From Deltaproteobacteria bacterium (lineage in GTDB: Bacteria > Myxococcota_A > UBA9160 > UBA4427), in NCBI GenBank assembly GCA_002719955.1, contig PBFW01000040.1, positions 25,367-89,366 of the forward strand: DNA of 64,000 bases, in the 5' to 3' direction. Position numbers and translations under genes: made by a program. Below the pieces are notes generated by a model. That model made no database searches. It was not told where the DNA came from and worked only from the letters and a program-made list of their open reading frames with translations. Positions 36,203 through 46,088 of this stretch are shown here, piece by piece (the stretch's first letter is position 1; each line of letters starts with the position of its first letter).

Positions 36203-37726
36203 ATGCAACAGCTTCCCCCCCAGGACGCCGTCTTTCTCTCGATGGAAACCCAGGAACTCCCCGCCCATATCGGCGGACTCGCCTTCCTCAACCCGACGCC
36301 GGGGCAGGCATTCAGCTTCGATTCATTCGTCGAGTTCATTCGCAATCGGTTGGGCCCCTGCGAACGCTTTTCATGGCAGCTCCGAGAGATCCCCTTCGGC
36401 CTGGATCGGCCCTACTGGGTACCCCGCGAGAACTTCGATCCGGCTGAACATATTCTGCAGATCGCGCTTCCCGCCCCCTACTCCCCCGAAGCCCTCAGCA
36501 AGTTGGTTGGACGGCTCTTCGAGCGTCCCCTCGATCGCACGCGGCCGCTCTGGGAGATGGTGCTGATCGAAGGCCTGCCGGGTGGCCGCCACGTCTTGTT
36601 GTGGAAGATGCATCATTGTCTGATGGACGGTGCATCGGGTGCCAGCCTGACCGAGCAACTCTTCGACCCGACTCCGGATGCGGTCCGCCCCGCCGCTGCT
36701 GAATTCACGGAAGCAGACACACACCCAGTCGCAGACACACACCCAGTCGCAGACGCTCACGGGGTCGCAGACGCTCACGGGGTCGCAGACGCTCACGGGG
36801 TCGCAGACGCTGCGCGGATCCCCGGACAATTCGATCAGCGCGCGATCGTCGAGCGCGCGCTGCGCAACGCCGCCGAGCTCCCCCGAAAGCAGTCCAAGTA
36901 TATTGGAGAGGCGCTCCGTGGGGCGTTCTCTGCGTGGCAGTCCGATCGCGAGCCCAGGAAGGCCAGCGAAACTTCCTCCCTCGCTCCCACCGCCCCCTGG
37001 AACGATATCGTCGGTCGCTATCGCGGGATCGCCTGGTCGGCGGTCTCCCTCGACCAGGTGAAGCAAGTCAAGAATACGATGGGCACGACGGTCAACGATG
37101 TCGTCCTCGCCATTACCTCCGGCGCCGTCCGAGACTATCTGGACGAGCGGGACCAGTTGCCGGAAGCCTCCCTGATCGCCTCCGTCCCCTGCTCCACACG
37201 AATCGCGGGCGACAAGACTCTCGGCAACCAGATCCGGGAGTTTGCGGTCGGTTGGGCAACGAACGTCGAGGATCCGATCGAGCGATTGCTCCAGATTCAC
37301 AAGAGTGCGGCGGAGGCCAAGCGGAAAGCCGATGATGGGACGTCGTTCGACCTGATCGGCATGATGAGCGAAGCGTTGCTTCCGGGCGCGTTGCAGCTCT
37401 TGATGCTCGGAGCGGCCGCGGCCGGCGACAAGCTGCCGCTGCCGGCGAACGCCGTGGTGTCGAACGTGCCGATGGCACCCTTTCCGCTCTACTGCGCGGG
37501 GGCACATATCGAACAGGTCGTTCCGATCTCGCTCCTCGCCCCGACGCAGGGGCTGAACATCACGGTGCTGAGCTATTGCGGTGAGCTCCATTTCGGAATC
37601 GTTCACGATCCGTCGCTCGTGCCGGACGCGTGGGACCTCGCCGGGCACATTCCGAAAAGCCTCCAGCAGCTCCAGCAAGGCGTGGATCGGGAACTCACGC
37701 TCAACTCGAGTGGCGCAGAAGCCTAG
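36203..37726 (+). CDS. Wax ester synthase/diacylglycerol acyltransferase (WS/DGAT)
   Basis: A 507-residue bifunctional acyltransferase that makes wax esters or triacylglycerols from acyl-CoA, at the inner membrane and lipid droplet surface. It has RPLWEMVLIEGL, the canonical HHCLMDG (137-143), MGTTVNDVVLAITSGAVR and VVSNVPMAPFPLYCAGA. An 18-bp repeat adds an A-D-x-H-x-V tract at residues 171-203 right after the active-site helix. AGGAG (36189-36193) supports ATG 36203. The stop shares CTAG with the stop of the convergent DsbA-like gene. Confidence 0.93.
   Translation: MQQLPPQDAVFLSMETQELPAHIGGLAFLNPTPGQAFSFDSFVEFIRNRLGPCERFSWQLREIPFGLDRPYWVPRENFDPAEHILQIALPAPYSPEALSKLVGRLFERPLDRTRPLWEMVLIEGLPGGRHVLLWKMHHCLMDGASGASLTEQLFDPTPDAVRPAAAEFTEADTHPVADTHPVADAHGVADAHGVADAHGVADAARIPGQFDQRAIVERALRNAAELPRKQSKYIGEALRGAFSAWQSDREPRKASETSSLAPTAPWNDIVGRYRGIAWSAVSLDQVKQVKNTMGTTVNDVVLAITSGAVRDYLDERDQLPEASLIASVPCSTRIAGDKTLGNQIREFAVGWATNVEDPIERLLQIHKSAAEAKRKADDGTSFDLIGMMSEALLPGALQLLMLGAAAAGDKLPLPANAVVSNVPMAPFPLYCAGAHIEQVVPISLLAPTQGLNITVLSYCGELHFGIVHDPSLVPDAWDLAGHIPKSLQQLQQGVDRELTLNSSGAEA
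36713..36811 (+). repeat. In-frame tandem repeat, 5.5 copies of 18 bp
   Basis: Two units encode ADTHPV and three encode ADAHGV, then a half unit ADA. The last three full units are identical at DNA level, a sign of recent slippage expansion. Multiples of 18 keep the frame, so repeat number can vary without breaking the enzyme. Confidence 0.9.
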
Positions 37727-38376
37727 TCGCTCGGCGACCCCGCCTCGACCAGGCCCTCCCCGCGCTCGAGACTCCGATCGATCCAACGTCGATAGAGTTC
37801 TTCGGGGTGCGCACCGACGATGACGGCATCGTTGTCCGCACGCCGGATTGCGGGGACACCGTTCGCGCCCCACTCCCGTGCTTGGTCGTGTTCGTAAAGG
37901 ACCTGCGCCTCGATCTCGTCGAGATGAGCGACCTCGAAGTCGGCCGCCGCCAGGCCCTGCTCGAGCCACAGTTCGAGCAGAACATCAAAGGACGAGATAT
38001 CTCGATTCTCCGTGAAATACGCGACCATCAGCCGGTCGTGCACCCTCCGAAAGGCGTCCGACCCGACGCGCGCGGCCGCCTTGGCGACGCGATGGGCCGG
38101 GAGGCTGTGGGTGGGCGGCGGATCCTGCGAAGACCAGACGCGAAACTCACCCGCGTCCGCTTCCGCGCCAGCACCGGCCCAGGACTGCGTGTAGCGTCGA
38201 AATTTTTCCGGATCCCGGCTGCCCTTCTCGTCGGGCCGCAACAAATAGCTTCGCCAGAGCACCTCGATCCGCCCTCGATACTCCTCCTCCAGCCGCCCGA
38301 TACGCCGCGAGGCATTCCAACACCACGGACACAGATAATCCGAATACGCGATGAAGCGAACGATCCGGGGCACCAA
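37723..38376 (-). CDS. DsbA-family oxidoreductase (FrnE-like)
   Basis: A 217-residue thioredoxin-fold protein with the CPWC motif (Cys16, Cys19) at the end of the first strand, an inserted helical domain, and the cis-proline NGVPAIRR loop near the C-terminus. There is no signal peptide, so it acts in the cytoplasm as a disulfide isomerase or reductase of the FrnE type. It is placed 5 bases after a flavin reductase, which suggests shared redox work, perhaps with a flavin monooxygenase elsewhere. Confidence 0.88.
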   Translation of the reverse strand: MVPRIVRFIAYSDYLCPWCWNASRRIGRLEEEYRGRIEVLWRSYLLRPDEKGSRDPEKFRRYTQSWAGAGAEADAGEFRVWSSQDPPPTHSLPAHRVAKAAARVGSDAFRRVHDRLMVAYFTENRDISSFDVLLELWLEQGLAAADFEVAHLDEIEAQVLYEHDQAREWGANGVPAIRRADNDAVIVGAHPEELYRRWIDRSLERGEGLVEAGSPSD

Positions 38377-38381
38377 AAACT

Positions 38382-38867
38382 TCAGCCGGCGGGCTCGAAG
38401 CGGCCGTACCCGCCACGAAAAAAGAGCAGGGGCTCACCCTCCCGGACATGAGCCTCCTCGATCTCGCCCACACAGAGAACGTGATCGCCCGCGTCGTGAA
38501 CCGCAACCAAGCGGCAGTCGAGATTGACGAGCGCCCCGGAGAGAAGCGGGGCCCCGGTCTTGCCATCGAAGGTCTCGACCCCCTCGAAGCGGTCGACCCC
38601 CTCCTTCTTGGACGCAAATCTATTCGAAAGCGCGTCCTGGTCAGCACGCAGCACGTTGACGCCGAAGCATTTGCCCTCTTCGATCACACCCGTTGTGACC
38701 GCGGTCTTGGATGCGCAGACGAGCGCGAGCGGAGGCTCGAGCGAAGCGCCACTGAAATCCGACACCGTCATGCCGTGGACCTGCTCCCCATTTCGAGACG
38801 TGATGACCGTGACGCCACTCGGCCATGCCCCCATCGCCTGGCGAAACTCTTCTGCGTTGATCCCCAT
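38382..38867 (-). CDS. Flavin reductase-like FMN-binding protein
   Basis: A 161-residue protein of the HpaC/NtaB type, which reduces FMN or FAD with NAD(P)H and passes it to a partner monooxygenase. Family features are EFRQAMGAWPSGVTVITS, HGMTVSDFSGASLEPPLALV, FGVNVLRADQ and the final HVLCVGEIEEAHV-x-LLFFRGGYGRF. No monooxygenase is adjacent, so the partner is unknown. Confidence 0.9.
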   Translation of the reverse strand: MGINAEEFRQAMGAWPSGVTVITSRNGEQVHGMTVSDFSGASLEPPLALVCASKTAVTTGVIEEGKCFGVNVLRADQDALSNRFASKKEGVDRFEGVETFDGKTGAPLLSGALVNLDCRLVAVHDAGDHVLCVGEIEEAHVREGEPLLFFRGGYGRFEPAG

Positions 38868-39021
38868 GCGAGCGCGCTCCCTCTGATGATGTCCGAGCCC
38901 GATGCGTCGGGGACTCTTCTACGTCCCGCCCTCGCTTCGCGTCGAGGGTCCGCCCGAAGGACCTCCGATCGCTCGCCGGCTCAAGCGAGCTGGCAAGGCT
39001 AACACGCCTCGGCGCGTCTGC

Positions 39022-40380
39022 TCAGGTCCGCGGCGCTTCGGGAGGCACAGGCGGCAGACCCTGCAGAAACCCGAGGACATAGGGACCCACGAGATCGAGT
39101 GGCCGAATTCCGGGCGCGAACTCCGCTGCGAGGCCATAGAGCAGCGAAAACGCCCGACCCCATGAAACGAGCCCGTCGGGCATCCTGAAACTTCGCAGCA
39201 TCCACATATGCTCCCGAATCTTCGCGAAGTAGTCCCCGAAATCGAGTTCCGAGAGTTCCGATGGTGTCAGGTTGTAATAGGCTGGATCGAAGGACATCTG
39301 CGCCAACTCCCGGGCGGCCTCGCGATCTTCTTCTCGCAGGATCCCGATCTGCACCATGCTGTCGACCCAGAGGTCCTCGTTCCGGGTCACGGCGGCGAGC
39401 ACATTCTGGCGAATCGCGTCCATGATCTCGGGTTCGATCGCCTGATTCATCCCGAAATCGATGATTGCTACCCGACCCTCGAGGTCGACGAGCAGATTGC
39501 CCGGATGTGGATCGCAGTGGAAGAAATAGTCGCGAAACATCTGGTGAAGGAATGCCCGGGTGGCGAGTTCCACGGCGGCGGGAACGTCGATCCCGCGCGC
39601 CTCGAGCGCCTCGCGCTCATTGATCTTGTCCCCCTCGATGAACTCCATCGTGAGCACCCGACGTGCCGTCGTCTCCCAATCGATTCGTGGCAGACGAAGC
39701 TGCGCGAAGAGCGCAGCATCCGCGGAGAGATTTTCGCGAACCCGCTCCGCCGCCCTGCCCTCCGCCAGATAGTCCATCTCGCCGCGAATCGATGCCGCGA
39801 GCTGAGCGTGAATCGACATCAGGTCCGGCGGAACGAAGGGGTTGAAGAGCCAGAGCGCCAGTTTCGCCATACGCAGATCGACGGCAACGGATCGTTCGAC
39901 GCCGGGATAGAGCACCTTCACAGCGACGTCTCGCCCCTGATGATCCCGGGCTCGATGGACCTGGCCCAAGCTCGCCGAGGCCACCGGTGTCTCTCCGATC
40001 TCAGCAAAAACCTCCCGGGGCGGCCGGCCGAGTTCCTTCTCGATCTGATGGGCGATCTCCGGGAAGGGGTGGGCAGGAACGCGATCCTGCAGCCGGACCA
40101 ACTGCTCCGTCATCGCGTCGGGAATCACATCGACCCGCAGACTCGCGACCTGTCCCAGCTTGATCAGCCCCCCCCGAAATTCCGATGCGATCAGAACGAA
40201 GCGCGCCGCAAAATCCGCATAACGAGCAATGAGCCAATCGTCGCCGCGCTCGATCCAACCCTGCCGGTGGACGCGGTATATCAGATAGAGCCACGCAGCC
40301 CGCAGGATCAGCGTCAGCAACACGAGGGCCCGCGAGACCAGCGAAAACAGGGAGGGGCCTATGACGGAGACGGAATCCAT
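39022..40380 (-). CDS. ABC1/UbiB-family atypical kinase
   Basis: A 452-residue protein kinase-like protein of the UbiB/ADCK group, linked to ubiquinone synthesis and lipid handling. It has the family-specific KLGQVASLR (KxGQ) motif, the alanine-rich ASLGQVHRA in place of a glycine loop, VAVKVLYPGV with the ATP-binding Lys, FFHCDPHPGNLLV as catalytic loop, and IDFG. An N-terminal membrane segment is likely. ATG 40380 lies 7 bases after the OmpA-type gene; an earlier start would overlap it. Other ubi genes are not seen nearby. Confidence 0.88.
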   Translation of the reverse strand: MDSVSVIGPSLFSLVSRALVLLTLILRAAWLYLIYRVHRQGWIERGDDWLIARYADFAARFVLIASEFRGGLIKLGQVASLRVDVIPDAMTEQLVRLQDRVPAHPFPEIAHQIEKELGRPPREVFAEIGETPVASASLGQVHRARDHQGRDVAVKVLYPGVERSVAVDLRMAKLALWLFNPFVPPDLMSIHAQLAASIRGEMDYLAEGRAAERVRENLSADAALFAQLRLPRIDWETTARRVLTMEFIEGDKINEREALEARGIDVPAAVELATRAFLHQMFRDYFFHCDPHPGNLLVDLEGRVAIIDFGMNQAIEPEIMDAIRQNVLAAVTRNEDLWVDSMVQIGILREEDREAARELAQMSFDPAYYNLTPSELSELDFGDYFAKIREHMWMLRSFRMPDGLVSWGRAFSLLYGLAAEFAPGIRPLDLVGPYVLGFLQGLPPVPPEAPRT

Positions 40381-40387
40381 GCCGCCG

Positions 40388-41236
40388 TCAGCCCCCCGCA
40401 TTCTCCACCGCCCGAGTGGGTTCATCGCGGGGTTCGAGGCGAATTTCGATGCGCCGATTCATCGCGCGGTTGTCGGGCGAATCGTTGGGTACGATCGGAT
40501 CGTTCGAGCCCAGCGACATCACGGCGAGTCGAGCCCCGGGCACGCCCCGCTCTTCCAAGAGTCGCACGACGCGGGCCGCACGGGCAGCGGCCAGGTCCCA
40601 ATTGGTCGGAAACCGCTTCGCGAGCGCACCCCGAATCGGCCGATCATCGGTATGACCCCGGACCTCGATGAAATCATTCAGCTCCTTCAGTTTTCCGGCG
40701 ACCTTCTCGAGGACCTCACGCCCGATCGCATCCAGCTCGGAGGATCCCGATGCGAAGAGAACGTCATCGGACACGTTGAGTCGCAACCCCTCGCGGAGCC
40801 GCTCGATTTCGATCTGTCCGGCGGAGACCTCGGACTCTAGATCCGAAACGAGCGTGTCATACGTCGACTGCATCCCCGCAAGCTCAGTCTCCCGGGTGGC
40901 CAGGGCCGTCACCACCTTCATCCGTGCGATCCGCTCCGCACCGAGATCCTCATCGAGGGCGTTCGCCTCCTTCCTCAGCTGGGCAAAATTGCCCGCGAGC
41001 GTTTCTCGGGCGATGCGCTCGTCTTCGTAGGATTCCTGGGCCCCGACGAATTGCTCCTCGAGCCCATCGCGCTCGATCCTGAGTCGCCCGACATCCGCAA
41101 CGAGCCCGTCGCGCTCCCGCACGGTCGCCTCGTGTTCCGTGTTCAGGGTGTCGTACGTCGAGCGCATGACACAACCGAGCGCGAGGAGAGCCAATAACAG
41201 AGCGACTCGCGACAAGAAAACCTCCGGACCTCGCAC
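40388..41236 (-). CDS. OmpA-family lipoprotein with coiled coil
   Basis: A 282-residue lipoprotein (lipobox LALGC, Cys22). Residues about 28-145 form a heptad-rich coiled coil. The C-terminal OmpA domain (about 148-270) contains the peptidoglycan-binding segments VSDDVLFASGSSELD, IEVRGHTDDRPI, NWDLAAARAARVVRLL and NRRIEI. It would tether the outer membrane to the wall, as Pal does, with the coiled coil as spacer or partner-binding site. It is 9 bases after the second lon, so it shares that operon. Confidence 0.92.
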   Translation of the reverse strand: MRGPEVFLSRVALLLALLALGCVMRSTYDTLNTEHEATVRERDGLVADVGRLRIERDGLEEQFVGAQESYEDERIARETLAGNFAQLRKEANALDEDLGAERIARMKVVTALATRETELAGMQSTYDTLVSDLESEVSAGQIEIERLREGLRLNVSDDVLFASGSSELDAIGREVLEKVAGKLKELNDFIEVRGHTDDRPIRGALAKRFPTNWDLAAARAARVVRLLEERGVPGARLAVMSLGSNDPIVPNDSPDNRAMNRRIEIRLEPRDEPTRAVENAGG

Positions 41237-41245
41237 CCCGATCGC

Positions 41246-43687
41246 CTAGGCCCCGGACGCAACCCCAGGGCTGAACGACTCACGCGCGAGCGTGTGATGA
41301 AGAGCCTCGTCGATCGTACCGACGAATTGCAAGTCGAGCCCCTCCAGAAGTCCGTCCGCGATCTCTTCGACATCGCGCCGGTTGCGCTCGGGCAAGACCA
41401 CGCGCTCGATCCCGGCTCGCTTCGCCGCCAGGACCTTCTCCTTGATTCCACCGACCGGCAGGACCTTCCCGCGTAGGGTGATTTCGCCCGTCATGGCGAC
41501 GCGTGGACACGTCGCCCGCCCGGTCAAAAGCGACGCCAGAGAGGACACCATCCCGATCCCCGCCGAGGGCCCGTCCTTCGGCACCGCGCCCTGGGGCACA
41601 TGGACGTGAATATCGTGGGTATCGAAGGATTCGGCTTCGAGTTCGAGACTCTCGGCGTGGTTTCTGATCCAGGATCGCGCGGCCTCCACGGATTCGCGCA
41701 TCACGTCGCCCATCGAGCCCGTGAGCTTCAGCTCGCCTCGTCCGCCCATCTGCGTCGACTCGATGAAGAGGATATCGCCTCCGGTGGGCGTCCAGGCAAG
41801 ACCGACCGCCACGCCCGGCACGATATCGTCCTCCGCCAACTCGGGTTCGGCTTTGATCGGGCCGAGCAGTTCACCCACGTCCTCCTCGTCGACCACGACC
41901 GACCCTTCGCGCTCGCCCTCGGCGACCCTGCGCGCGACCTTGCGGCAGACGGCCCCGATCTCGCGTTCGAGGTTTCGCACACCCGCTTCGCGCGTGTAGC
42001 GCTCGATGATCTTCTGGATGGCCGCACCGGTGAGTTCGAAGCCCGTCTCGCCGATTCCATTGCGCTCGACCTGTCGCGGAATGAGGAAACCCTTCGCGAT
42101 TTCGACCTTCTCCTCGAGCGTGTATCCGGGAAGTTCGATCACCTCCATGCGGTCGCGCAGTGCGGGCGGGACGGTGTCCATGATATTCGCCGTCGCGATG
42201 AAGAGGACATGGGAGAGGTCGAAGGGAATCTCCAAGTAATGATCGCTGAACTCGGAATTCTGTTCGGGATCGAGGACCTCGAGCAATGCGGAGGAGGGAT
42301 CGCCCCGGCCGTCCGCGCCCACCTTGTCGATTTCATCGAGGACGATGACCGGATTTCGGGTGCCGGCCTTGCGGAGGCCCTGGACGAAGCGTCCCGGCAG
42401 CGCTCCCACGTAGGTCCGGCGATGACCTCGAACCTCGGCCTCGTCGCGGACACCGCCCAGTGAAATCCGAACGAACTCGCGACCCAACGCTCGGGCGACC
42501 GATTTGCCCAGGGATGTTTTGCCCGTTCCCGGCGGCCCTACGAAACACAGAATCGGCCCCTTCAGGTCGCGTTTCAACGAAAGTACGGCGATATATTCGA
42601 TGATCCGATCCTTGATCTTTTCGAGCCCGAAATGGTCGGCATCCAGAACCTCGCGAGCAGCGTTCACATCGAGTTCGTCCTCGGACGACTCGTTCCAGGG
42701 CAGAGCCACCATCCACTCGAGGTAGTTTCTGATGACCGCATGCTCGGCTGCGGCGGAAGGGGTCTGGGAGAATCGTTCGAGTTCACGCGTCGCCTGTTTG
42801 TGGGCTTCCTCGGGCATTCCCGCCTCTTCGATCTCCTTTCGAAGCCGCTCGACCTCTTCCTCGTCATCCTCGCTCTCCCCCAGTTCGCGGCGGATCGCAT
42901 CGAGTTGTTGGCGCAGCATATATTCGCGCTGCGTCTTGCCCATCTCGTTCTGGACCTTCTGCTTGATCTCTGTCTCGATCTGCAGCGCCTCGGTCTCTTT
43001 CGAAAGCTGGTCGAGCACCAGACGCAGCCGGACACCGACATGATGAGCTTCGAGGATCTGCTGTTTCCCAGCGACGTCGAGATCGAGATTCGAGGCGACG
43101 AGATCCGAGAGCTTCGAGGGGTCGTCGAGATTGGCGACGAGCACCTGGAGTTCATCCGAGAGCCGGGAACTCTCGGAGACCAGGGTGCTGAATTGCTGGG
43201 CAACACTGCGAAGAAGGGCCGTCATCTCTACGGATTCGTCCTCTTCACCGACCTCCTCGATGCGAGAGATCTCCGCCCGCAGGAAGGGATCGGTCTCCGT
43301 GAATCGACCCAATTCGACACGAGCGACGCCCTGGACCAGGAGGCGATATGAGTCGTCCGGGAATTTCAGCATCTTCACGATCCGCAGAACGGTTCCGACG
43401 GAATAGACATCATCGGCGCCGGGCGGTCCGCTGACCTCTCGCTTGACTGCGGTGCAGACCATCAGGCGATCGGGCCGCACGAGCACATCGTCGATCAGAC
43501 GCTGGGAAGCCGGCGTGTTCACCAACAGGGGCGAAAGGAGATAGGGGAAGAGCACCGTGTTTTTGAGCGGAAGAACCGGAAGCTCGTCGGGCAGCTCCAT
43601 CAGATCATCGGCTTCCTCATCCGAGCCGCTCCCGACATGGATTTCCATCCCGCCCGGCTGCTCTTCGATCATCCCCTCATCCGCCAT
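41246..43687 (-). CDS. lon: ATP-dependent protease Lon (second copy)
   Basis: An 813-residue LonA protease. It has Walker A GPPGTGKTS (384-392), [20 protein letters not shown], Ser708 in PKDGPSAG and Lys751 in GGIKEK, with dyad spacing equal to that of E. coli Lon. Its N-terminus is acidic (EEQPGG ... SDEEADD). It differs clearly from the copy at 10.4 kb, so it is an old paralogue, not a recent duplication. The position behind dnaK and hsp20 suggests that this copy belongs to the heat-stress response. Confidence 0.95.
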   Translation of the reverse strand: MADEGMIEEQPGGMEIHVGSGSDEEADDLMELPDELPVLPLKNTVLFPYLLSPLLVNTPASQRLIDDVLVRPDRLMVCTAVKREVSGPPGADDVYSVGTVLRIVKMLKFPDDSYRLLVQGVARVELGRFTETDPFLRAEISRIEEVGEEDESVEMTALLRSVAQQFSTLVSESSRLSDELQVLVANLDDPSKLSDLVASNLDLDVAGKQQILEAHHVGVRLRLVLDQLSKETEALQIETEIKQKVQNEMGKTQREYMLRQQLDAIRRELGESEDDEEEVERLRKEIEEAGMPEEAHKQATRELERFSQTPSAAAEHAVIRNYLEWMVALPWNESSEDELDVNAAREVLDADHFGLEKIKDRIIEYIAVLSLKRDLKGPILCFVGPPGTGKTSLGKSVARALGREFVRISLGGVRDEAEVRGHRRTYVGALPGRFVQGLRKAGTRNPVIVLDEIDKVGADGRGDPSSALLEVLDPEQNSEFSDHYLEIPFDLSHVLFIATANIMDTVPPALRDRMEVIELPGYTLEEKVEIAKGFLIPRQVERNGIGETGFELTGAAIQKIIERYTREAGVRNLEREIGAVCRKVARRVAEGEREGSVVVDEEDVGELLGPIKAEPELAEDDIVPGVAVGLAWTPTGGDILFIESTQMGGRGELKLTGSMGDVMRESVEAARSWIRNHAESLELEAESFDTHDIHVHVPQGAVPKDGPSAGIGMVSSLASLLTGRATCPRVAMTGEITLRGKVLPVGGIKEKVLAAKRAGIERVVLPERNRRDVEEIADGLLEGLDLQFVGTIDEALHHTLARESFSPGVASGA

Positions 43688-43765
43688 GACCTGCTCCGCC
43701 TCGCCGTCGCATCTCTATTACCCCGACTCCGCTCGTTCTCGATTCGCCACCCCTCCCGGGTGTGA

Positions 43766-44170
43766 CTATTCCGCCTCGACCTCGAGCGTTCGCTTGTCGG
43801 CGCTCCGTTTTGGGATACGCACTTCCAGGAAGCCGTCTTCGAGCCGCGCCCTGACCGCATCCGCGTCGAAGGACGTCTGGATCGCGATCTCCCGCTCGAA
43901 GGGTCCGAAGGAGATCTCCATCTGCTGCAACCGGTCGATCGCACCGGAGTGCGGCGTCCGCCGCACCCCCCGTAGCCGCAGCACCGTCCCCTCGACGTTT
44001 ACGCGGAGATCCTCGCCCCGCACACCCGCCACCTCGAATCGAACCACCACCTCAGTCGATGTCTCGAAGACATCCGCAGAAGGCTGCCAACGATCCCCGC
44101 GCAAACGGTCGGGGAACTCACCATAGAGTTCGACAAGGGGATGAGGACGGCTCTTTTCAGGAATCGTCAC
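43766..44170 (-). CDS. Hsp20/alpha-crystallin small heat-shock protein
   Basis: A 134-residue small heat-shock protein, an ATP-independent holdase. The alpha-crystallin domain covers about residues 25-120 and includes [50 protein letters not shown] and [11 protein letters not shown]. The C-terminal I-x-I/V assembly motif is not evident, which may limit oligomer size. The GTG start at 44170 lies inside the end of dnaK (14-base overlap) behind GGAG, so translation is coupled. Confidence 0.88.
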   Translation of the reverse strand: MTIPEKSRPHPLVELYGEFPDRLRGDRWQPSADVFETSTEVVVRFEVAGVRGEDLRVNVEGTVLRLRGVRRTPHSGAIDRLQQMEISFGPFEREIAIQTSFDADAVRARLEDGFLEVRIPKRSADKRTLEVEAE

Positions 44171-46088
44171 TCTCCTGGGTAAATTCGGCGTCGATGACAT
44201 CGTCATCCGCACCAGTGGCCCCACCGGCATCCGCTCCGGAGTTATCCGCGTCCGGAGGCATTCCACCTTCCGCTCCCGCAGCTTCACTCTTGTAGAGTTT
44301 TTCGGCGATCTTGTGCAGCTCGGTCTCGACCCGCTGCCGCGCTGCATCGAGCTTCGCGACATCACCGGATTCGAGATCGGCTTTCGCGTCGGTCAGCGCA
44401 CTCTCGATCGCCGTCTTGTCGGCTTCCTCGATTTTCTCGCCATTCTCTTCGATCGTCTTCTCCGCCTGGTAGATCAGGCTGTCGAGCTGGTTCTTCTTCT
44501 CGATCGCCTCGCGACGTTCGGCGTCGGCGCCGGCATTCGCGTCCGCTTCGTTCACCATGCGATCGATCTCGCTCGAGTCGAGACCGCCGCTGCCCTCGAT
44601 TCGAATCGTCTGCTCCTTACCGGTCGCCTTGTCCGAGGCAGCGACGGAGAGAATGCCGTTCGCATCGATGTCGAAGGCCACTTCGATCTGCGGCACACCG
44701 CGAGGGGCGGGCGGAATTCCGTCCAGGATGAATCGCCCGATCTCTCGGTTATCCACCGCCATCTCGCGTTCGCCCTGGAGGACTCGAATCTCGACCTGGG
44801 GCTGATTATCCGCCGCCGTCGAGAAGACCTGCTGGGCCTTCGTCGGCACCGTCGTGTTGCGCTCGATCAGCTTGGTCATCACGCCCCCCAGCGTCTCGAT
44901 TCCGAGCGAAAGGGGCGTCACGTCGAGAAGCAGGACATCCTTGACGTCTCCGGCGAGCACACCGCCCTGGATGGCCGCACCGATCGCGACGACCTCATCC
45001 GGATTCACCGTCTGGTTCAGTTCCTTGCCGAAGAGTTCCTGCACTTTCTGCTGCACCAGCGGAACGCGGGTCGAGCCCCCGACGAGCACGATTTCATCGA
45101 TCTCGTTGGGCTTGAGAGCTGCATCACGCAGGGCTTGGCGGCAGGGGCCCAGGCTGCGATCGACCAGATCGTCGATCAGCTGCTCGAATTTCGCCCGCGA
45201 CAGCTTCAGGGTGAGATGTTTTGGACCACTCTGGTCGGCGGTGATGTAGGGGAGATTGATGTCCGTTGACTGGGCTGTCGAGAGTTCGATCTTGGCCTTC
45301 TCCGCGGCCTCCCGAAGGCGCTGAACCGCCATCGGATCGCTGCGAAGGTCGATTCCCTGGTCCTTCTGGAACTCGGCCACCAGATAATCGATCACGCGCT
45401 GGTCGAGATTGTCCCCGCCAAGATGCGTGTCGCCATTGGTCGCCTTCACCTCCACGATATTCTCGCCGACTTCGAGGATCGAAATATCGAAGGTGCCACC
45501 GCCGAAGTCGAAGACGGCGATCTTTTCGTCTTCCTTCTTGTCGAGTCCATAGGCGAGCGCAGCGGCGGTCGGCTCGTTGATGATGCGCTTGACATCGAGT
45601 CCGGCGATCTTGCCGGCGTCCTTGGTCGCCTGGCGCTGGGCGTCGTTGAAATAGGCCGGAACCGTGATCACCGCACCGGTCACGGTCGTGCCGAGATAGG
45701 ACTCGGCCGCGGCCTTCAGCTTGCCCAGAATCATCGCCGAGATCTCGGGGGGAGCGAAGAGCTGGTCATCGATCTTGACCGATACGCTCCCGTCCTTGCC
45801 CTCGACGACCTCGTAGGGAACCAGACTCGTTTCCTCCGGCACCTCGTCGAGGCGCCGCCCCATGAATCGCTTGATCGAATAGACCGTTCGGGTCGGGTGG
45901 GTGACGGCCTGGCGGCGAGCGATGGCCCCGACCAGTCTCTCTCCGTCGTCGGAAAACCCGACGACGGAGGGCGTCGTTCGACCGCCCTCCTCGTTCGTGA
46001 TCACGGTCGGCTGACCGCCTTCCATCACGGACACCACCGAGTTGGTGGTTCCCAGATCGATTCCGATGATCTTGCCGTCGTCAGCCAT
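44157..46088 (-). CDS. dnaK: Chaperone DnaK (Hsp70)
   Basis: A 643-residue Hsp70 of normal length. It begins [20 protein letters not shown] and has [57 protein letters not shown], the substrate domain with [14 protein letters not shown], and the C-terminal acidic tail [12 protein letters not shown] 46088 is chosen because it begins at the family N-terminus. GrpE and DnaJ are not next to it. No CIRCE element or clear sigma-32 promoter was seen upstream. Confidence 0.97.
   Translation of the reverse strand: MADDGKIIGIDLGTTNSVVSVMEGGQPTVITNEEGGRTTPSVVGFSDDGERLVGAIARRQAVTHPTRTVYSIKRFMGRRLDEVPEETSLVPYEVVEGKDGSVSVKIDDQLFAPPEISAMILGKLKAAAESYLGTTVTGAVITVPAYFNDAQRQATKDAGKIAGLDVKRIINEPTAAALAYGLDKKEDEKIAVFDFGGGTFDISILEVGENIVEVKATNGDTHLGGDNLDQRVIDYLVAEFQKDQGIDLRSDPMAVQRLREAAEKAKIELSTAQSTDINLPYITADQSGPKHLTLKLSRAKFEQLIDDLVDRSLGPCRQALRDAALKPNEIDEIVLVGGSTRVPLVQQKVQELFGKELNQTVNPDEVVAIGAAIQGGVLAGDVKDVLLLDVTPLSLGIETLGGVMTKLIERNTTVPTKAQQVFSTAADNQPQVEIRVLQGEREMAVDNREIGRFILDGIPPAPRGVPQIEVAFDIDANGILSVAASDKATGKEQTIRIEGSGGLDSSEIDRMVNEADANAGADAERREAIEKKNQLDSLIYQAEKTIEENGEKIEEADKTAIESALTDAKADLESGDVAKLDAARQRVETELHKIAEKLYKSEAAGAEGGMPPDADNSGADAGGATGADDDVIDAEFTQESDDS

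Noticed and set aside
36713..36811. CRISPR-like array
   Set aside because: Short 18-bp units without spacers and in frame in a coding gene: a minisatellite.
36371..37969. 532-codon reverse frame opposite the canonical WS/DGAT
   Set aside because: Antisense; its periodic peptide is only the complement of the 18-bp repeat.
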